Shown here: positions 36,101 to 41,330 of the stretch, piece by piece
Layout: each line of letters begins with the position of its first letter
Numbering within the stretch: the first letter of the stretch is position 1
Assembly (NCBI GenBank): GCA_907163375.1
Contig: CAJQUW010012959.1
Span: 62,001 to 126,000, forward strand
Length of the DNA stretch: 64,000 nucleotides
Origin: Prostheceraeus crozeri
Lineage: Eukaryota > Platyhelminthes > Polycladida > Euryleptidae
Direction: 5' to 3'
Notes under the pieces: model-generated
Told to the model about the DNA's origin: nothing
Databases searched by the model: none
What the model saw: the letters and a program-made list of their open reading frames with translations, nothing else
Position numbers and translations under genes: made by a program

Positions 36101-36242
36101 TAGATTAGCATTCTATTGATTGCGCTAATTCTATGATTTTGTCGTCGCATGTATTTTAGTAGAAGTGAAATAAATGGCTTACCTGGACCTACTCGAATCA
36201 ATAGAGTGACTCCTCTCACTGAGTGCAGCTTCACTCATTTTA
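125..36242 (-). CDS. Host gene of unrecognised function, at least 9 exons, about 264 codons
   Basis: Exons at 36242-36183, 35126-35052, 33830-33768, 28024-27956, 24494-24435, 24372-24297, 18184-18093, 3000-2892 and 2827-2656 all have AG acceptors and GT donors (mostly GTAAG or GTGAG). Their phases match at every junction (2,2,2,2,2,0,2,0), giving 772 coding bases without a stop; a last exon at 147-125 would end the protein near residue 264. Translation would start at 36238. Residues 1-90 are Ser/Lys/Asp/Glu-rich and probably disordered. Residues 88-94 (KKRRGKR) form a basic cluster. Residues 145-165 are charged and helix-prone. Residues 170-257 look like a folded region. Intron lengths range from about 60 bp to 15 kb and hold most transposons of the left half. 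I do not recognise the family and assign no function. The exon chain is a strong inference without transcript support. Confidence 0.72.
148..1017. other. Non-coding, AT-rich; degenerate TTTAAAA-rich stretch
   Basis: I see no gene. Positions 225-480 repeat TTTAAAA-like words at irregular spacing, probably old repeat debris. It lies in the last intron of the host gene. Confidence 0.5.
1418..1577. repeat. Long hairpin, about 68-bp arms
   Basis: The left arm (about 1418-1485) starts GGAGAACAAAATAGAGAAGG. It returns inverted at about 1509-1577, ending CTCTATTTTTTCTCC. The spacer is about 23 bp and the arms differ at only a few positions. It lies inside the CAGGG element. Confidence 0.8.
1931..2181. 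repeat. Minisatellite, 45-bp unit, about 5.5 copies
   Basis: Units start at 1931, 1976, 2021, 2067, 2112 and 2157, each beginning TAGTTC-like and carrying a CACGACGTTAATGAGGGA core. Divergence grows toward the right. It is internal to the CAGGG element. Confidence 0.75.
2656..2827 (-). CDS. Host gene exon 9 (172 bp)
   Basis: The acceptor reads TTTCAG|GATACG and the donor AACAAG|GTAGGA on the minus strand. In the linked frame it encodes residues 201-257, beginning DTMPVQELLSIHDL and ending YLDYYVHEQ, and leaves one base (phase 1). It is the longest exon. Composition (Trp, Tyr, His, Arg) suggests a folded domain, which I do not recognise. The next frame over is also open, so frame choice depends on the exon chain. 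Confidence 0.72.
2892..3000 (-). CDS. Host gene exon 8 (109 bp)
   Basis: The acceptor is ATTATCGCTTCAG and the donor GTCTTT|GTAAGT. One leading base completes an Asn codon with the AA left by exon 7. The exon then encodes residues 165-200 (starting GSTSSNTVLPKVL, ending ITDIANDVF) and closes in phase 0. Only 64 bp separate it from exon 9. In phase with the chain there is no stop; frame 0 from the acceptor has one. Confidence 0.75.
3001..5229. other. No gene seen (start of a 15-kb host intron)
   Basis: AT-rich intronic sequence. A GC-richer patch with CpGs lies at about 3738-3800. Short open frames at 3596-3975 and 4061-4279 lack recognisable domains or splice context. Confidence 0.5.
5230..5370 (+). 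pseudogene. Possible LINE reverse-transcriptase relic (motif A)
   Basis: The frame reads LLRAFNRVSHTVILDLYLEE, which resembles the LINE motif A pattern of KAFDxVSHxxLL with the catalytic Asp changed to Asn. No other RT motif is visible nearby, so this is a short, degraded fragment at best. Confidence 0.35.
5371..7145. other. No gene seen
   Basis: Intronic AT-rich sequence with a T-run near 5482 and a run of about 9 G at 5563-5572. No coding or transposon signal that I can support. Confidence 0.5.
7146..7293. repeat. Long hairpin with 53-bp near-perfect arms
   Basis: The left arm about 7146-7199 (TGCAATAATTTCTAGGGAGT onward) is mirrored by 7241-7293. The AT-rich spacer contains a second ATCGTTAGACA copy. 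The 12-mer AAATTGACTCAA flanks the hairpin as a direct repeat at 7134-7145 and 7320-7331, suggesting an inserted hairpin element. Confidence 0.8.
7320..7365. repeat. Dispersed repeat core, copy 1
   Basis: The word AAATTGACTCAAGGTCGCG followed by CACA-CCGG-TTGGGG is also present inverted at 25346-25400. Its right part recurs at about 60148-60175. Confidence 0.5.
7540..7905 (+). repeat. Dispersed repeat family, copy 1
   Basis: This block (for example AACATGCAACGTTGATGAAA followed by CAATCTGCTGACATAATAA) returns in inverse orientation at 46455-46860 with moderate divergence and small indels. No clear terminal repeats or coding frame. Family unknown. Confidence 0.6.
8065..8135 (-). repeat. tRNA-like SINE head remnant
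   Basis: The minus strand reads ACCTTGTGGTAGGGTGCTCG, then GGTTTCAAACC, which fits a B-box. The same head occurs at 22460-22510. The pieces do not fold as a true tRNA, so a tRNA-derived SINE fragment is more likely. Confidence 0.35.
8566..8638. mobile_element. 73-bp miniature CAGGG element
   Basis: It starts CAGGGTTCGCAC and ends GTACGAACCCTG. AGTTAG flanks it directly at 8560-8565 and 8639-8644. The interior TTCCATGACTC...GTTTTCCAG resembles the subterminal words of the larger element at 1018-2453, so it may be a minimal relative of it. Confidence 0.6.
9058..9670 (+). pseudogene. Degraded LINE reverse-transcriptase fragment
   Basis: A frame near 9408-9440 reads LNDGVPQG, a typical RT motif. 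About 130 bp on, in a shifted frame, SASYADDNVISCSH (about 9552-9593) carries the YADD catalytic box. Upstream text at 9120-9200 (ELLTYLDQVAGIIES) may be earlier RT. Frameshifts and stops are abundant, and no 3' end is visible. Confidence 0.55.
9671..10089. other. No feature seen
   Basis: AT-rich intronic sequence without recognisable genes or repeats. Confidence 0.5.
10090..10291 (-). mobile_element. tRNA-derived SINE
   Basis: On the minus strand the head at 10291 reads TGGCACAGTGGTTAAGTGC (A-box like). About 35 bp later AGGTCAAGTCC matches a B-box. The body has GGCAGGAAGGGCATCCG, a motif I associate with tails of RTE-mobilised SINEs. The promoter boxes make polymerase III transcription plausible for the source copy. 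Confidence 0.55.
10292..11267. other. No feature seen
   Basis: AT-rich intronic DNA. Short open frames here have no recognisable domain. Confidence 0.5.
11268..11750. repeat. Minisatellite, 40-bp unit, about 12 copies
   Basis: The consensus is built from GCCACTCAATGACACAGCTG followed by CCCTCAACGCCTCCTCATCA. The central copies (about 11560-11660) are nearly identical while edge copies diverge. The unit is not a multiple of three, so it is not a coding repeat. It is markedly GC-richer than its surroundings. Confidence 0.85.
11751..14929. other. No gene seen
   Basis: AT-rich intronic sequence. A less AT-rich patch at about 13855-14000 has no clear frame, inverted repeat or RNA signal that I could identify. 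Confidence 0.5.
14930..15103 (+). repeat. Dispersed repeat R, left part of copy 1
   Basis: AAGCCGTCCGAGACAGCACA through the GGGTCGGCAGAAGAAGAGTG word matches 22010-22160. The copy is cut at 15103 by a Harbinger element and resumes at 16894. The repeat's own class is unknown. Confidence 0.7.
15424..16030 (+). pseudogene. Harbinger Myb/SANT-like DNA-binding accessory protein
   Basis: Candidate ATGs lie at 15424 and 15433; the latter (MSKSENYSQAEKFHLLELV) follows directly. Residues 10-90 resemble the Myb/SANT-like (zeste/Harbinger) domain, with the conserved KGKCWKDIQAKFN helix turn and a basic LRNLHRRLK helix. This family helps the nuclease enter the nucleus and bind transposon ends. A 55-bp intron is likely at 15851-15905 (GTAAGC...TTTGCAG). 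The C-terminal helix (EKCIVAKHEKRMELLDIKIE) lies in a frame offset by one base between about 15908 and 15957, so a small indel is likely. At about 16030 it runs into the opposing nuclease gene, so its own stop and 3' end are gone. Confidence 0.75.
16035..16723 (-). pseudogene. Harbinger (HARBI1-type) DDE nuclease, truncated
   Basis: The open frame 16723-16130 encodes 197 residues: an N-terminal helical region, then IGAIDCTHIRIQSP with the first catalytic Asp and NRKGYYSLNVQVV. At 16130 the family's conserved Trp of the ARWPG motif is TGA. Reading on in the same frame gives PGTAHDSRIFEESRL, the second catalytic Asp block, and then GNSTYAF. After about 16035 homology ends, so the third acidic residue and about 140 C-terminal codons are missing. 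Such nucleases cut and paste Harbinger DNA at TWA-like sites. This copy cannot be functional. The gene lies tail to tail with the Myb-like gene and now overlaps its remnant. Confidence 0.85.
16894..17110 (+). repeat. Dispersed repeat R, right part of copy 1
   Basis: AATGTCGCCCTTCAACAACG onward matches 22180-22330, continuing the repeat interrupted by the Harbinger element. Confidence 0.7.
17120..17470. repeat. Minisatellite, 18-bp unit, about 19 copies
   Basis: Units are of the type GACAAGAACGTCAATGAA. The plus strand translates to a hexapeptide repeat (E-D-K-N-V-N) over residues 22-130 of a 135-codon frame (17064-17471). The minus strand is also open, as FLSSLT-type repeats (17458-16952). 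Unit length is a multiple of three, which alone keeps both strands open. No splice or start context supports a protein. It adjoins dispersed repeat R. Confidence 0.75.
17471..18092. other. No feature seen
   Basis: Intronic sequence between the minisatellite and exon 7; no supported feature. Confidence 0.5.
18093..18184 (-). CDS. Host gene exon 7 (92 bp)
   Basis: The acceptor is CATTCATTTCAG|CACGCT and the donor GATGAAAA|GTAAGT. It opens in phase 0 after exon 6 and encodes residues 134-163, starting HAHDFLYRVLEATELEKSAR. The sequence is charged and helix-prone, and the exon leaves two bases. It sits only about 240 bp from the left end of the second Harbinger element. Confidence 0.75.
18441..18720. 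repeat. Left subterminal GTCGCAC/GTGCGAC array
   Basis: At least ten GTCGCAC, GTGCGAC or GTTGCACGA words occur in both orientations over 280 bp. Such arrays in Harbinger ends are plausible binding sites for the Myb-like or nuclease protein. The open frame across it is a by-product. Confidence 0.7.
18721..19360. other. Harbinger interior, no coding signal
   Basis: This is where a second Harbinger gene might sit, but I see no Myb-like frame. TAA/TTA-rich text only. Confidence 0.5.
19361..20603 (-). pseudogene. HARBI1-type DDE nuclease, two frameshifts
   Basis: Three frames in order make one protein of about 400 residues. Codons from 20603 give the Arg-rich start and KPWIAKREGFGQYHTLMAEL. A second frame (20318-20145) gives NREGLKLAITLRYMATGASY. 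The third (20143-19361) gives EPDDWRDIARKF, CGALDGKHVAIR with the first catalytic Asp, GCQGSSSDAQIF with the second, and RARRVVENSFGILAHRWR with the catalytic Glu. All three acidic residues are therefore present. Breaks lie near 20315 (also a small deletion) and near 20143. The 3' end runs to a stop at 19361. This copy is dead but young-looking. Confidence 0.88.
20690..20961. repeat. Right subterminal GTCGCAC/GTGCGAC array
   Basis: It mirrors the left array, with repeated GTCGTGCGA, GTCGCAAGA and GTTGCACGA words through to the inverted repeat. A short AAATTCAGATGCG palindrome-like segment lies at about 20835-20860. Confidence 0.65.
21319..21664. mobile_element. MITE candidate with GTAAGGCCACAT ends
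   Basis: A 12-bp inverted repeat, GTAAGGCCACAT (21319-21330) and ATGTGGCCTTAC (21653-21664), bounds a CpG- and AGCTGCGC-rich interior of 346 bp. I see no convincing target duplication, so the superfamily is open. Confidence 0.5.
22010..22345 (+). repeat. Dispersed repeat R, uninterrupted copy 2
   Basis: Colinear with 14930-15103 plus 16894-17110. The segment over the Harbinger site is the same length as copy 1 with one ATA counted, so it serves as the empty site. Confidence 0.75.
22460..22510 (-). repeat. tRNA-like SINE head remnant, second copy
   Basis: The minus strand reads CACCTTGTGGTAATGCGTTCG, then GGGTTCAAACTT (B-box like), the same arrangement as at 8065-8135. Confidence 0.35.
22511..23460. 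other. No supported gene
   Basis: The minus strand at 22790-22915 reads SGRRLALSVFDENEINECST after an acceptor-like TTTTCAG, but no donor or family match supports it. It does not fit the phase of the host gene. Confidence 0.4.
23461..24105. mobile_element. Diverged MITE candidate
   Basis: GCCCGGCCACCAGAATGAGG and CCGAAAATGAGACC at 23464-23500 recur inverted at 24051-24105, with a 14-bp extra segment in the right arm. No exact target duplication seen. Confidence 0.35.
24297..24372 (-). CDS. Host gene exon 6 (76 bp)
   Basis: A strong pyrimidine tract and acceptor (CTATTCCAACAG) and the donor AAGATG|GTGAGT. One leading base completes Leu with the TT of exon 5. It encodes residues 109-133, starting ELFLNEELRQSRFDVKG, and closes in phase 0 exactly as exon 7 requires. 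The intron to exon 5 is only 62 bp. Confidence 0.78.
24435..24494 (-). CDS. Host gene exon 5 (60 bp)
   Basis: The acceptor is GCATTTTTCAG and the donor CAGAAATT|GTAAGT. The frame completes Lys with exon 4 and reads KRRGKRDGASVVADLVQQK (residues 89-107), leaving TT. The KKRRGKR cluster could be a nuclear-targeting or nucleic-acid-binding patch; that is inference. The same frame stays open upstream to 24561, so a longer form using the acceptor at 24562 is conceivable. Confidence 0.75.
24526..24561 (-). other. Cryptic 36-bp exon candidate
   Basis: The acceptor TTTTTATGCAG and donor CGCTGG|GTGAGT are good. Inclusion between exons 4 and 5 would bring in TAA, so it would act as a poison exon if used. 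Confidence 0.2.
24622..24684 (-). other. Possible 63-bp cassette exon
   Basis: Good borders (ATTCATGCAG and GATCTC|GTGAGT) and a length divisible by three. Inserted between exons 4 and 5 it stays open (QIQLIMKYPRRKHVQNLDQI). An alternative exon of the host gene is possible but unproven. Confidence 0.3.
24767..24906. repeat. Long hairpin, about 57-bp arms
   Basis: ATCAATTAGTACTTCCAAAA and the following bases (24767-24823) return inverted at 24848-24906 with few mismatches and a 24-bp spacer. GGTGAAATTCG occurs directly on both sides (24735-24745, 24907-24917). Confidence 0.8.
24907..27296. other. No gene seen
   Basis: AT-rich intron. Positions 25346-25400 hold the inverted second copy of the repeat core at 7320-7365. 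Confidence 0.5.
27297..27485 (-). pseudogene. Possible LINE tail relic
   Basis: The frame reads NYNSENLKKVHRNAQRIICR, resembling the LEKVQRRAxRIIxG segment after the RT domain of CR1/jockey-like LINEs. It is short and isolated. Confidence 0.35.
27956..28024 (-). CDS. Host gene exon 4 (69 bp)
   Basis: A very strong acceptor (TTTCTGTCTTTCTCCTTGCAG) and the donor GTCAAA|GTAAGA. In phase 2 it encodes Ser/Lys/Glu-rich residues 66-87 (SRKSSHTSSKDEKAPSETSG then KS). Low-complexity, probably disordered. Confidence 0.75.
28438..28519. repeat. Hairpin, 32-bp arms
   Basis: TTAAGATAATGAAAACGTCA and continuation (28438-28469) pairs with 28487-28519. The spacer is 17 bp. It directly abuts the LINE relic that follows. 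Confidence 0.75.
28530..29240 (+). pseudogene. LINE reverse-transcriptase relic with core missing
   Basis: TDKVTGIDGIHPFLL (about 28556-28600) matches the first RT block of LINEs. From about 28945, IRSVLEYACCAFIGINKSLS and RLKRVDNRAHLLIYN match the post-RT region. The catalytic middle, including YxDD, is absent, so this copy has a large internal deletion plus frameshifts. Confidence 0.6.
29411..29660. mobile_element. hAT-type MITE with exact 8-bp target duplication
   Basis: It begins CAGGGCTGGAATCGG and ends inverted CCGGTCCCAGCCCTG. ATCCTCAT is duplicated exactly at 29403-29410 and 29661-29668. The 250-bp interior repeats ACCGGTTA words. CAGGG ends with an 8-bp duplication indicate hAT. Confidence 0.88.
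29690..30830 (+). pseudogene. mariner transposase (DD34D), broken
   Basis: The frame opens near 29696 (RAVIQFLTAEGCMPAEIHRR). It runs through the helix-turn-helix part and reaches TGA at 30073, then continues in the same frame with GDETWCHHFEPEGKQ (first Asp) and VILLHDNAR (second). After a frameshift near 30440-30490, WEVLEHPAYSPDLSPCDFH supplies the third Asp with mariner spacing. A further shift near 30650 leads to FFADGIQRLPKQWDKC and a final stop near 30810. I could not identify terminal inverted repeats. Cut-and-paste transposase at TA sites by family; this copy is dead. Confidence 0.87.
30831..31708. other. No gene seen
   Basis: AT-rich intronic sequence up to a short AAT microsatellite. 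Confidence 0.5.
31709..31732. repeat. (AAT)n microsatellite
   Basis: About eight AAT units. It may mark a decayed LINE 3' tail, but no LINE body is recognisable before it. Confidence 0.7.
31771..32389. mobile_element. Fold-back element, 266-299 bp arms, TA-flanked
   Basis: TTAGTCCGGGAGCTAGCGTG begins the left arm (31771-32069) and is inverted at the right end (32124-32389). A 54-bp loop lies at 32070-32123 and TA sits on both sides. The arms are near-identical over long stretches but carry complementary deletions. No coding capacity. A half copy lies at 59741-60145. Confidence 0.85.
32440..33530 (-). pseudogene. LINE reverse transcriptase, 5'-truncated
   Basis: The main open frame 33521-32781 has SFDMSSAFDSIRHSLIVQKF (motif A), GVPQGSVLGPAIF, QIVYADDITLVLP (catalytic YADD), SKILGVTINNNLTWHDHIK and IRSLMEYACPVF, i.e. 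RT through thumb and tail of a CR1/L2/jockey-like LINE. Past 32781 the tail continues in a shifted frame (LSERREQISKKLFKKV) to about 32450. A stop lies two codons before the first Met, so the copy starts inside the RT. It sits in the host intron between exons 3 and 4. Confidence 0.9.
33768..33830 (-). CDS. Host gene exon 3 (63 bp)
   Basis: The acceptor is AATTTCATTTTAG and the donor GTGCAAG|GTACGT. In phase 2 it reads LMGDEENDQQGDDHGSRKSA (residues 45-64), acidic then basic. The other frame tested has an early stop. Confidence 0.75.
33831..35051. other. Host intron 2; one small hydrophobic-start ORF
   Basis: The minus frame 34985-34761 begins MLAFVFLVMLSCTDG, signal-peptide-like, and has four Cys. 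A 93-bp exon with splice-like borders (34898-34806) lies within it, but inserting it into the host gene brings in a stop. I do not call it a gene. Confidence 0.25.
35052..35126 (-). CDS. Host gene exon 2 (75 bp)
   Basis: The acceptor is TTCTCATTTTGTCAG and the donor GTGACAG|GTAAGT. In phase 2 it encodes residues 20-43, starting KVNGEDKEYRAKSPSTSSAS; Ser/Lys-rich, probably disordered. Confidence 0.77.
36183..36242 (-). CDS. Host gene exon 1 of the coding region
   Basis: The acceptor TTTTGAACTTTCAG is followed by TAAAATGAGTGAAG, with the ATG at 36238-36236. It reads MSEAALSERSHSIDSSRS and leaves AG before the donor GTCCAG|GTAAGC. Because an acceptor precedes it, at least one further 5' exon exists. 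The frame is open upstream of the ATG for one codon, so an earlier start cannot be excluded. Confidence 0.72.
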
Positions 36243-36409
36243 CTGAAAGTTCAAAACGCAGTGATTGGATTTCATATAAAAATAACAGACAGATAAAAGA
36301 TACTTTACTGATGATAACGAATTATATCAGGTTCTATACCAGAGCAGAGGACAAACTTAGCAACAGAATGAATGAACGGACATTTTGATAAAAAATTGGA
36401 TCTTTTGTA

Positions 36410-36795
36410 GAAAGCCCCACCACCAAAAAACACTTTCGCCACTGCTGAAAATGAAAAAAATAGCATTTATCCAATAAGTATTTCACACATGAGGGTGGAA
36501 TTGAGGGATGTCCAGAAATATTCTATCAATCAGAGACGAACTGACGGAGATACATAGCTGTCAACCATGGTGAGGTGAGTTCAAGTGATTGCTTCAGTTG
36601 AAATTTATTGAGAAATTGAATGACTTGTACTTTGGGACTGATTGGAAAATTTGAATTTCAAATGACTCCGCCGTCTAAATTCTTGAGCATGCATAGATAT
36701 CTAATTCAGATATGTTCACACTTTCAGCACAGTCTGTGGTACCTTTAACGTGGCAGGGATGCTTTTGCAAAAGTCATGATCAGTGGCGGGGCTTT
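36410..36795. mobile_element. MITE candidate, GAAAGCCCC ends, TA-flanked
   Basis: GAAAGCCCCACCAC at 36410 and inverted GTGGCGGGGCTTTC ending at 36795 are each flanked by TA. Only about 13 bp of inverted repeat, so assignment is tentative. Confidence 0.45.
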
Positions 36796-39700
36796 CTATA
36801 GAAAATCCGCGAACGTTTCCAGAGACACGGATTGGTCACTAATGGATTGGTGTTAATCGCCTTAGTTTTGCGGTCTTAGTGCACGGAACATGGCGTGAAC
36901 CTTGCTTAGTTATAACTGTTTTAATAACAAATGAAGGACATAGCTAAACACCTATCTCTTTCTTAGTTATTCCTTGCACGTCGCTCTAATGACTAATCAC
37001 ATGATGAGCTTCCGAGATACATGTGGTGAATTAAAATATGAAAATCGACGATCATTAAAACTACAGAATTTCGATGTTATCAACTATACAGAGGATGACA
37101 TAATTTCGAATTTCTTCCACTTAGATCAGCAGTCTGTGTAGAACGAATCAGTCATGTTGAATTTATCGACTGTTCTACCTAACATTGTCAAATACTATTG
37201 TTGTCTATGTACCAAATAATCACTGTTTTTTTTATTTAGCCACATTGATTTATTGATGAAACAATTATTTATTGATTTATTGATGAGCATCTGCCAGCGT
37301 CGAGCAACATTTCAGACAAGAGCAAGCTGCGTTTGACAGCGATCACCATCATCTAGTCGCCTGTCAGCGCACAGATTGGAACTGCTTCATTATGATTCTG
37401 TTGTTCGGGACTGACGGTATGCGAATAGTCAGACTACCAGAGCGACTTGTAATAAATCAAGAAGTGAAAGCATATTCACACTTGCACGATAACAATAACG
37501 ATAAATTGAAATAAATCCGTTCTGAATGTGTAGCGTAGATGCTGCTTGCATTAGTCCATTTTCTCGATAAATCATTCAACGGCATGGGTCCTAAGCATGG
37601 CCTATGGACGTGGCCTAGCAATCTCATGGTGTAGAGGTACAGCCCAAAAGTGGCGTTTGAAGTCGGCGGGAAAGGCATTCGATCTAAAAGCATCACAACA
37701 CTTCATCTAAAGTCTGACTGTGTCAGCATCGTCCAAACACTCAGTGAGGGAGTAGTGACGTTGAAGCTTCATACAGATATTTTATGACAAATGAAGCAAA
37801 CTTGAAGTAAACGATGAACTATTGGACTGATGTAGTTAATCACCTCAAATCAAGAATATACACATAAGTATATAATGTTAAGGAAAGACAATTCAAATCT
37901 TGAAAAAAAACAACCATCAGTTGTTAAAAATTAGGCGGAAGTATTCCGATTTAGGAAGATTCTTATCTACATGGAAATATGCGTAATAAAACATTTATGT
38001 TAGAAACATGCACAACTCACTGTTACATCGCGAAAAAATCGAAGATGCATTCTACAATTTGCTGCTATATGAATTTCATGAATTTCTGATTTACAATTAC
38101 AATTTCAATTTCTTGTCAATTAAAGAAAAAATTTTAAGTACAATAATGTACTTTCATACAGGGATATAGTCTCGTAAACTTCTCCACAGAAGTTTGGTAA
38201 CAATTGCTTAAATAATGCACTTTGAACTCATCAAAAGTCTATTTATATTATGATGATTCTAATTTCATATTTTGTGTGCTTTCCAAATGGGGAGCCACTT
38301 TTTTTCGATACTTTTCTTTTTCAAAGGATTAATAATTTATTTCCAGATTAAAATCGGAGTTATGCGTTAGCAGCATCAGCAAGTTGGGCTCCCCATATGG
38401 AGAGCATGCAAGAACATACCCCGTTATTTCAAATAATTCATATTTTGTGTTGCATCTTCTGTGAGTGTAAGTAAAGAAATTGACCAACATTTCCTGTCTT
38501 TAAGTCTACGGAATACAACTCACCAGACGCAACACAAACGCGTTCACAAATTGAAGCACTGAACATACCGATTCCAGCACTTTCACAGAATCTGGGTCCC
38601 TATATCATCTCCATCAGAGAATGTGAGTCCCTCGTTTAGTAGGTATGAAAACAATGAAATCCATTTATATAAACATATTTCCATCAGAAGGAAGTGACGC
38701 AATGTCTTCCAAGATATTTTTGAGCGCCTGCTCTTGTGCAACACCTCAAAGATTGCCTTCACAAAAATTCGTCGAGGTTGCCTCGGGTGCTCCCTGAGTT
38801 CGCCAGTTTCATGCTGATAATGACTCGCTCACAAGCTATGAATTTCTCAATCACAGCAAAATATCTATTCCCATGTCATGACGACGATCAGGACAATACA
38901 CTTTCAATAGAACTCAGTCGATTCATTCGTAGCGCACGTCTACAACCATCAATCTTTAAGGACACAGATTCTGCGAAAGTGACCATTTTCATGACACTAA
39001 GTCTATTGGAATTGAGTATCCTCTTCATGATAAAATCATTTTAGAAGCTTTTGAGCAACAATTTCAGCATCTTTTTGCAGACTCAACGGATCCGAAAGCC
39101 CATACATCTTCAAAAAGCTGATCAATAGTTCATGCAAAGCTGGTTCTGTGAGCATTCATTAAAAATTTCCCTCCACACTATGTTGAAGTTTTCGTTTGAG
39201 CAACCTGCTGATCACAACTGTCCACTAACGGAAATAAATTGCCGCAAAACCTGCTACAGACGGACACCTTGTAACAGAACACCACCTGCAATAGACTGCT
39301 TGTTTATGGCCTGTCCGATATTTTATGTGAAATTTACAATTATTCATTCGCTGCATACCCATTCCACGAAAGGCCCTTGATTCATGATGCTTTATTATAA
39401 AAAAATTATTTAAATTAATCATTGACTACCATGCTGATCACGATTTGAGCTGTTCAGAATTTTCTTTTCTTTGTAAGGAGCTATCTTGCTTGCATAGCTC
39501 ACTCGATAGATGTAGCACACCATCTTGCTGAATTGTGAACATTTATTACACACACTAGTATGCGAGTGGATTGGGCCTAAATGTTTGTTAACAACAATAC
39601 TTCTCAGTCAATTTATTAGACATCGATATCAGTAAAATGTGCATTTAATATCATATTAAGTTTCGATCAGAAGATAATAAGTCACACTATTAAGCCAATA

Positions 39701-40212
39701 TGTTAATACTTTAATAACATATTGAGTGCCGGAATTTGGTAAAGCTTCGCTATTTGAGATCTGTAAAGGTGGAACATGCATATAAATGCAGGCTTTATTG
39801 AAGCGATAGTCTTTACACTTTCAAACTCGGGGATGTTGAAAAATAGACCTCCCTCTACCATCCAGGAGAGATGTTTGAAAAGTTACATGGTTTACGGCAT
39901 ATATTATGTCAAAATCATCCATTGATCATCCTATAATGATACAACGCTTCCTTAAACTGAACCACATCGTCAATATTTAAGATAATCACGTTTGAAAATA
40001 TCTTGACTTGATTTTTTGTATGAAACATGTTTTGTCTTGTGTATTGTCATGTATACAGTACATAATCAACGAATCGATCCTTTCATAAGGACACATACAC
40101 AATAGATAAGATGTAAAAAATACAGCCATAAAAAAACTATGTTATGATCAGCGCAAGTAATGTTGAGAGAATCTTTCTGTGGATGCCATCGCTCCTCTCT
40201 TCTGTTTGTCAC
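36796..40212. other. No supported gene
   Basis: AT-rich sequence. The plus frame 38736-39044 contains DDDQDNTLSIELSRFIR, vaguely like the acidic stretch before hAT dimerisation domains, but I cannot support a call. Confidence 0.4.
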
Positions 40213-40342
40213 CAGTAGCTGTAGATCGGGAGAGAAATGGCATAGCCATCTCCGACAATCCTTGTCACATGACTCAGCTTGCGGCTCTTGAGATACCGGG
40301 TGCAAAGAAGAGCTACAGGTACAGGTTGATGACGTAGGACAT
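40213..40342 (-). CDS. Weak upstream exon candidate of the host gene (130 bp)
   Basis: The acceptor GAATCTTTTAG and donor CTACTG|GTGACA are mediocre, but the 42-codon frame is open (VLRHQPVPVALLCTRYLKSR onward) and GC-richer than its surroundings. Its two leftover bases would join exon 1 in phase, upstream of the proposed ATG. A second frame is also open. Confidence 0.28.
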
Positions 40343-41090
40343 CTAAAAGATTCCGCATTATTAATAATTTGCATGAAACACTGGAAATGATATAGTTGAA
40401 ATCTGATAAGAAGGTGACGCACATGATAGACATACTGTCTATGTGTGCTTGCTGCATAATATCACCAATTGCCGTTCAATGGGATTCGGTACTCATTTTT
40501 TCATTGACATGATAGAATATACACTGGCGATGAAATGTGAGGAGCTGGGAAGACTGGGACCTTAATTGACTAGATATTTTCTTTCTTTCATGCTGACGTT
40601 TGTCATCCCCTACACGATAATTGAAAAACACATCAGCCTCACATGATGTTGCTACTATTGCAAACAGGTTTGAAATCTTGATTTCAATTAATTCCCATTG
40701 GCTGGGTGGTTGGGGCTGGTTCTCGGACCAAGATATCTGGCTTTCTCCTTTCTATGATTGTCAGATATCCTATGCATCTTGCTATGCCAATGTTATTGTC
40801 AAGTGAATTTCAAATTTTGATATCTGTATTTCATAAGACCTCGATATTTACAGTTATTTTTGTATTGAGAATGGACATGGAGTATGTCTGAAATTTTTTT
40901 TTTTATTTACATAACAAATAAACTATATCAATAACGATAAACTTGACTCTTCCAAACTTTAAAAAAAAGGTTTGAAATCATCGACAGCCGAGCAAAACAA
41001 AGCTGGATTAACAGTGATCTTGTGAGTCACGACATTAGGTATGTCATTTCATTAACATAAGGCGGAAAAAGCGAGATAGGTCATCAAAGT
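40343..41090. other. No feature seen
   Basis: AT-rich non-coding sequence with T- and A-runs near 40891 and 40965. Confidence 0.5.
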
Positions 41091-41317
41091 TTCTCATTGA
41101 CCGTGGTCACAATCATATATATCTGTAAATTATTGGTTCGGACAGTCTCACGAAGTAAAAACGAATCGATTCTTTCTCTAGGCCTTTCACTTGCATCATA
41201 CAGGCATCGTAGCCTATACAGACATTTTCCTGACGATGTCTGTATGATGCAGGTGTAGGGCCTAGCGAAAGAATAGATTCGTTTTTTCTACGTGGGACTG
41301 TCCGAACCAATTATGCC
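41091..41317. repeat. Imperfect long hairpin, about 85-bp arms
   Basis: ATTGGTTCGGACAGTCTCAC and following (41130-41218) is inverted at about 41225-41312. AGGTCATCAAAGT is repeated directly at 41078-41090 and 41318-41330, which may bracket the inserted segment. Confidence 0.75.
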
Positions 41318-41330
41318 AGGTCATCAAAGT

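Noticed and set aside
38736..39044. Possible hAT-like segment (DDDQDNTLSIELSRFIR)
   Set aside because: Similarity is only to a vague acidic stretch; no dimerisation domain or catalytic motif follows.
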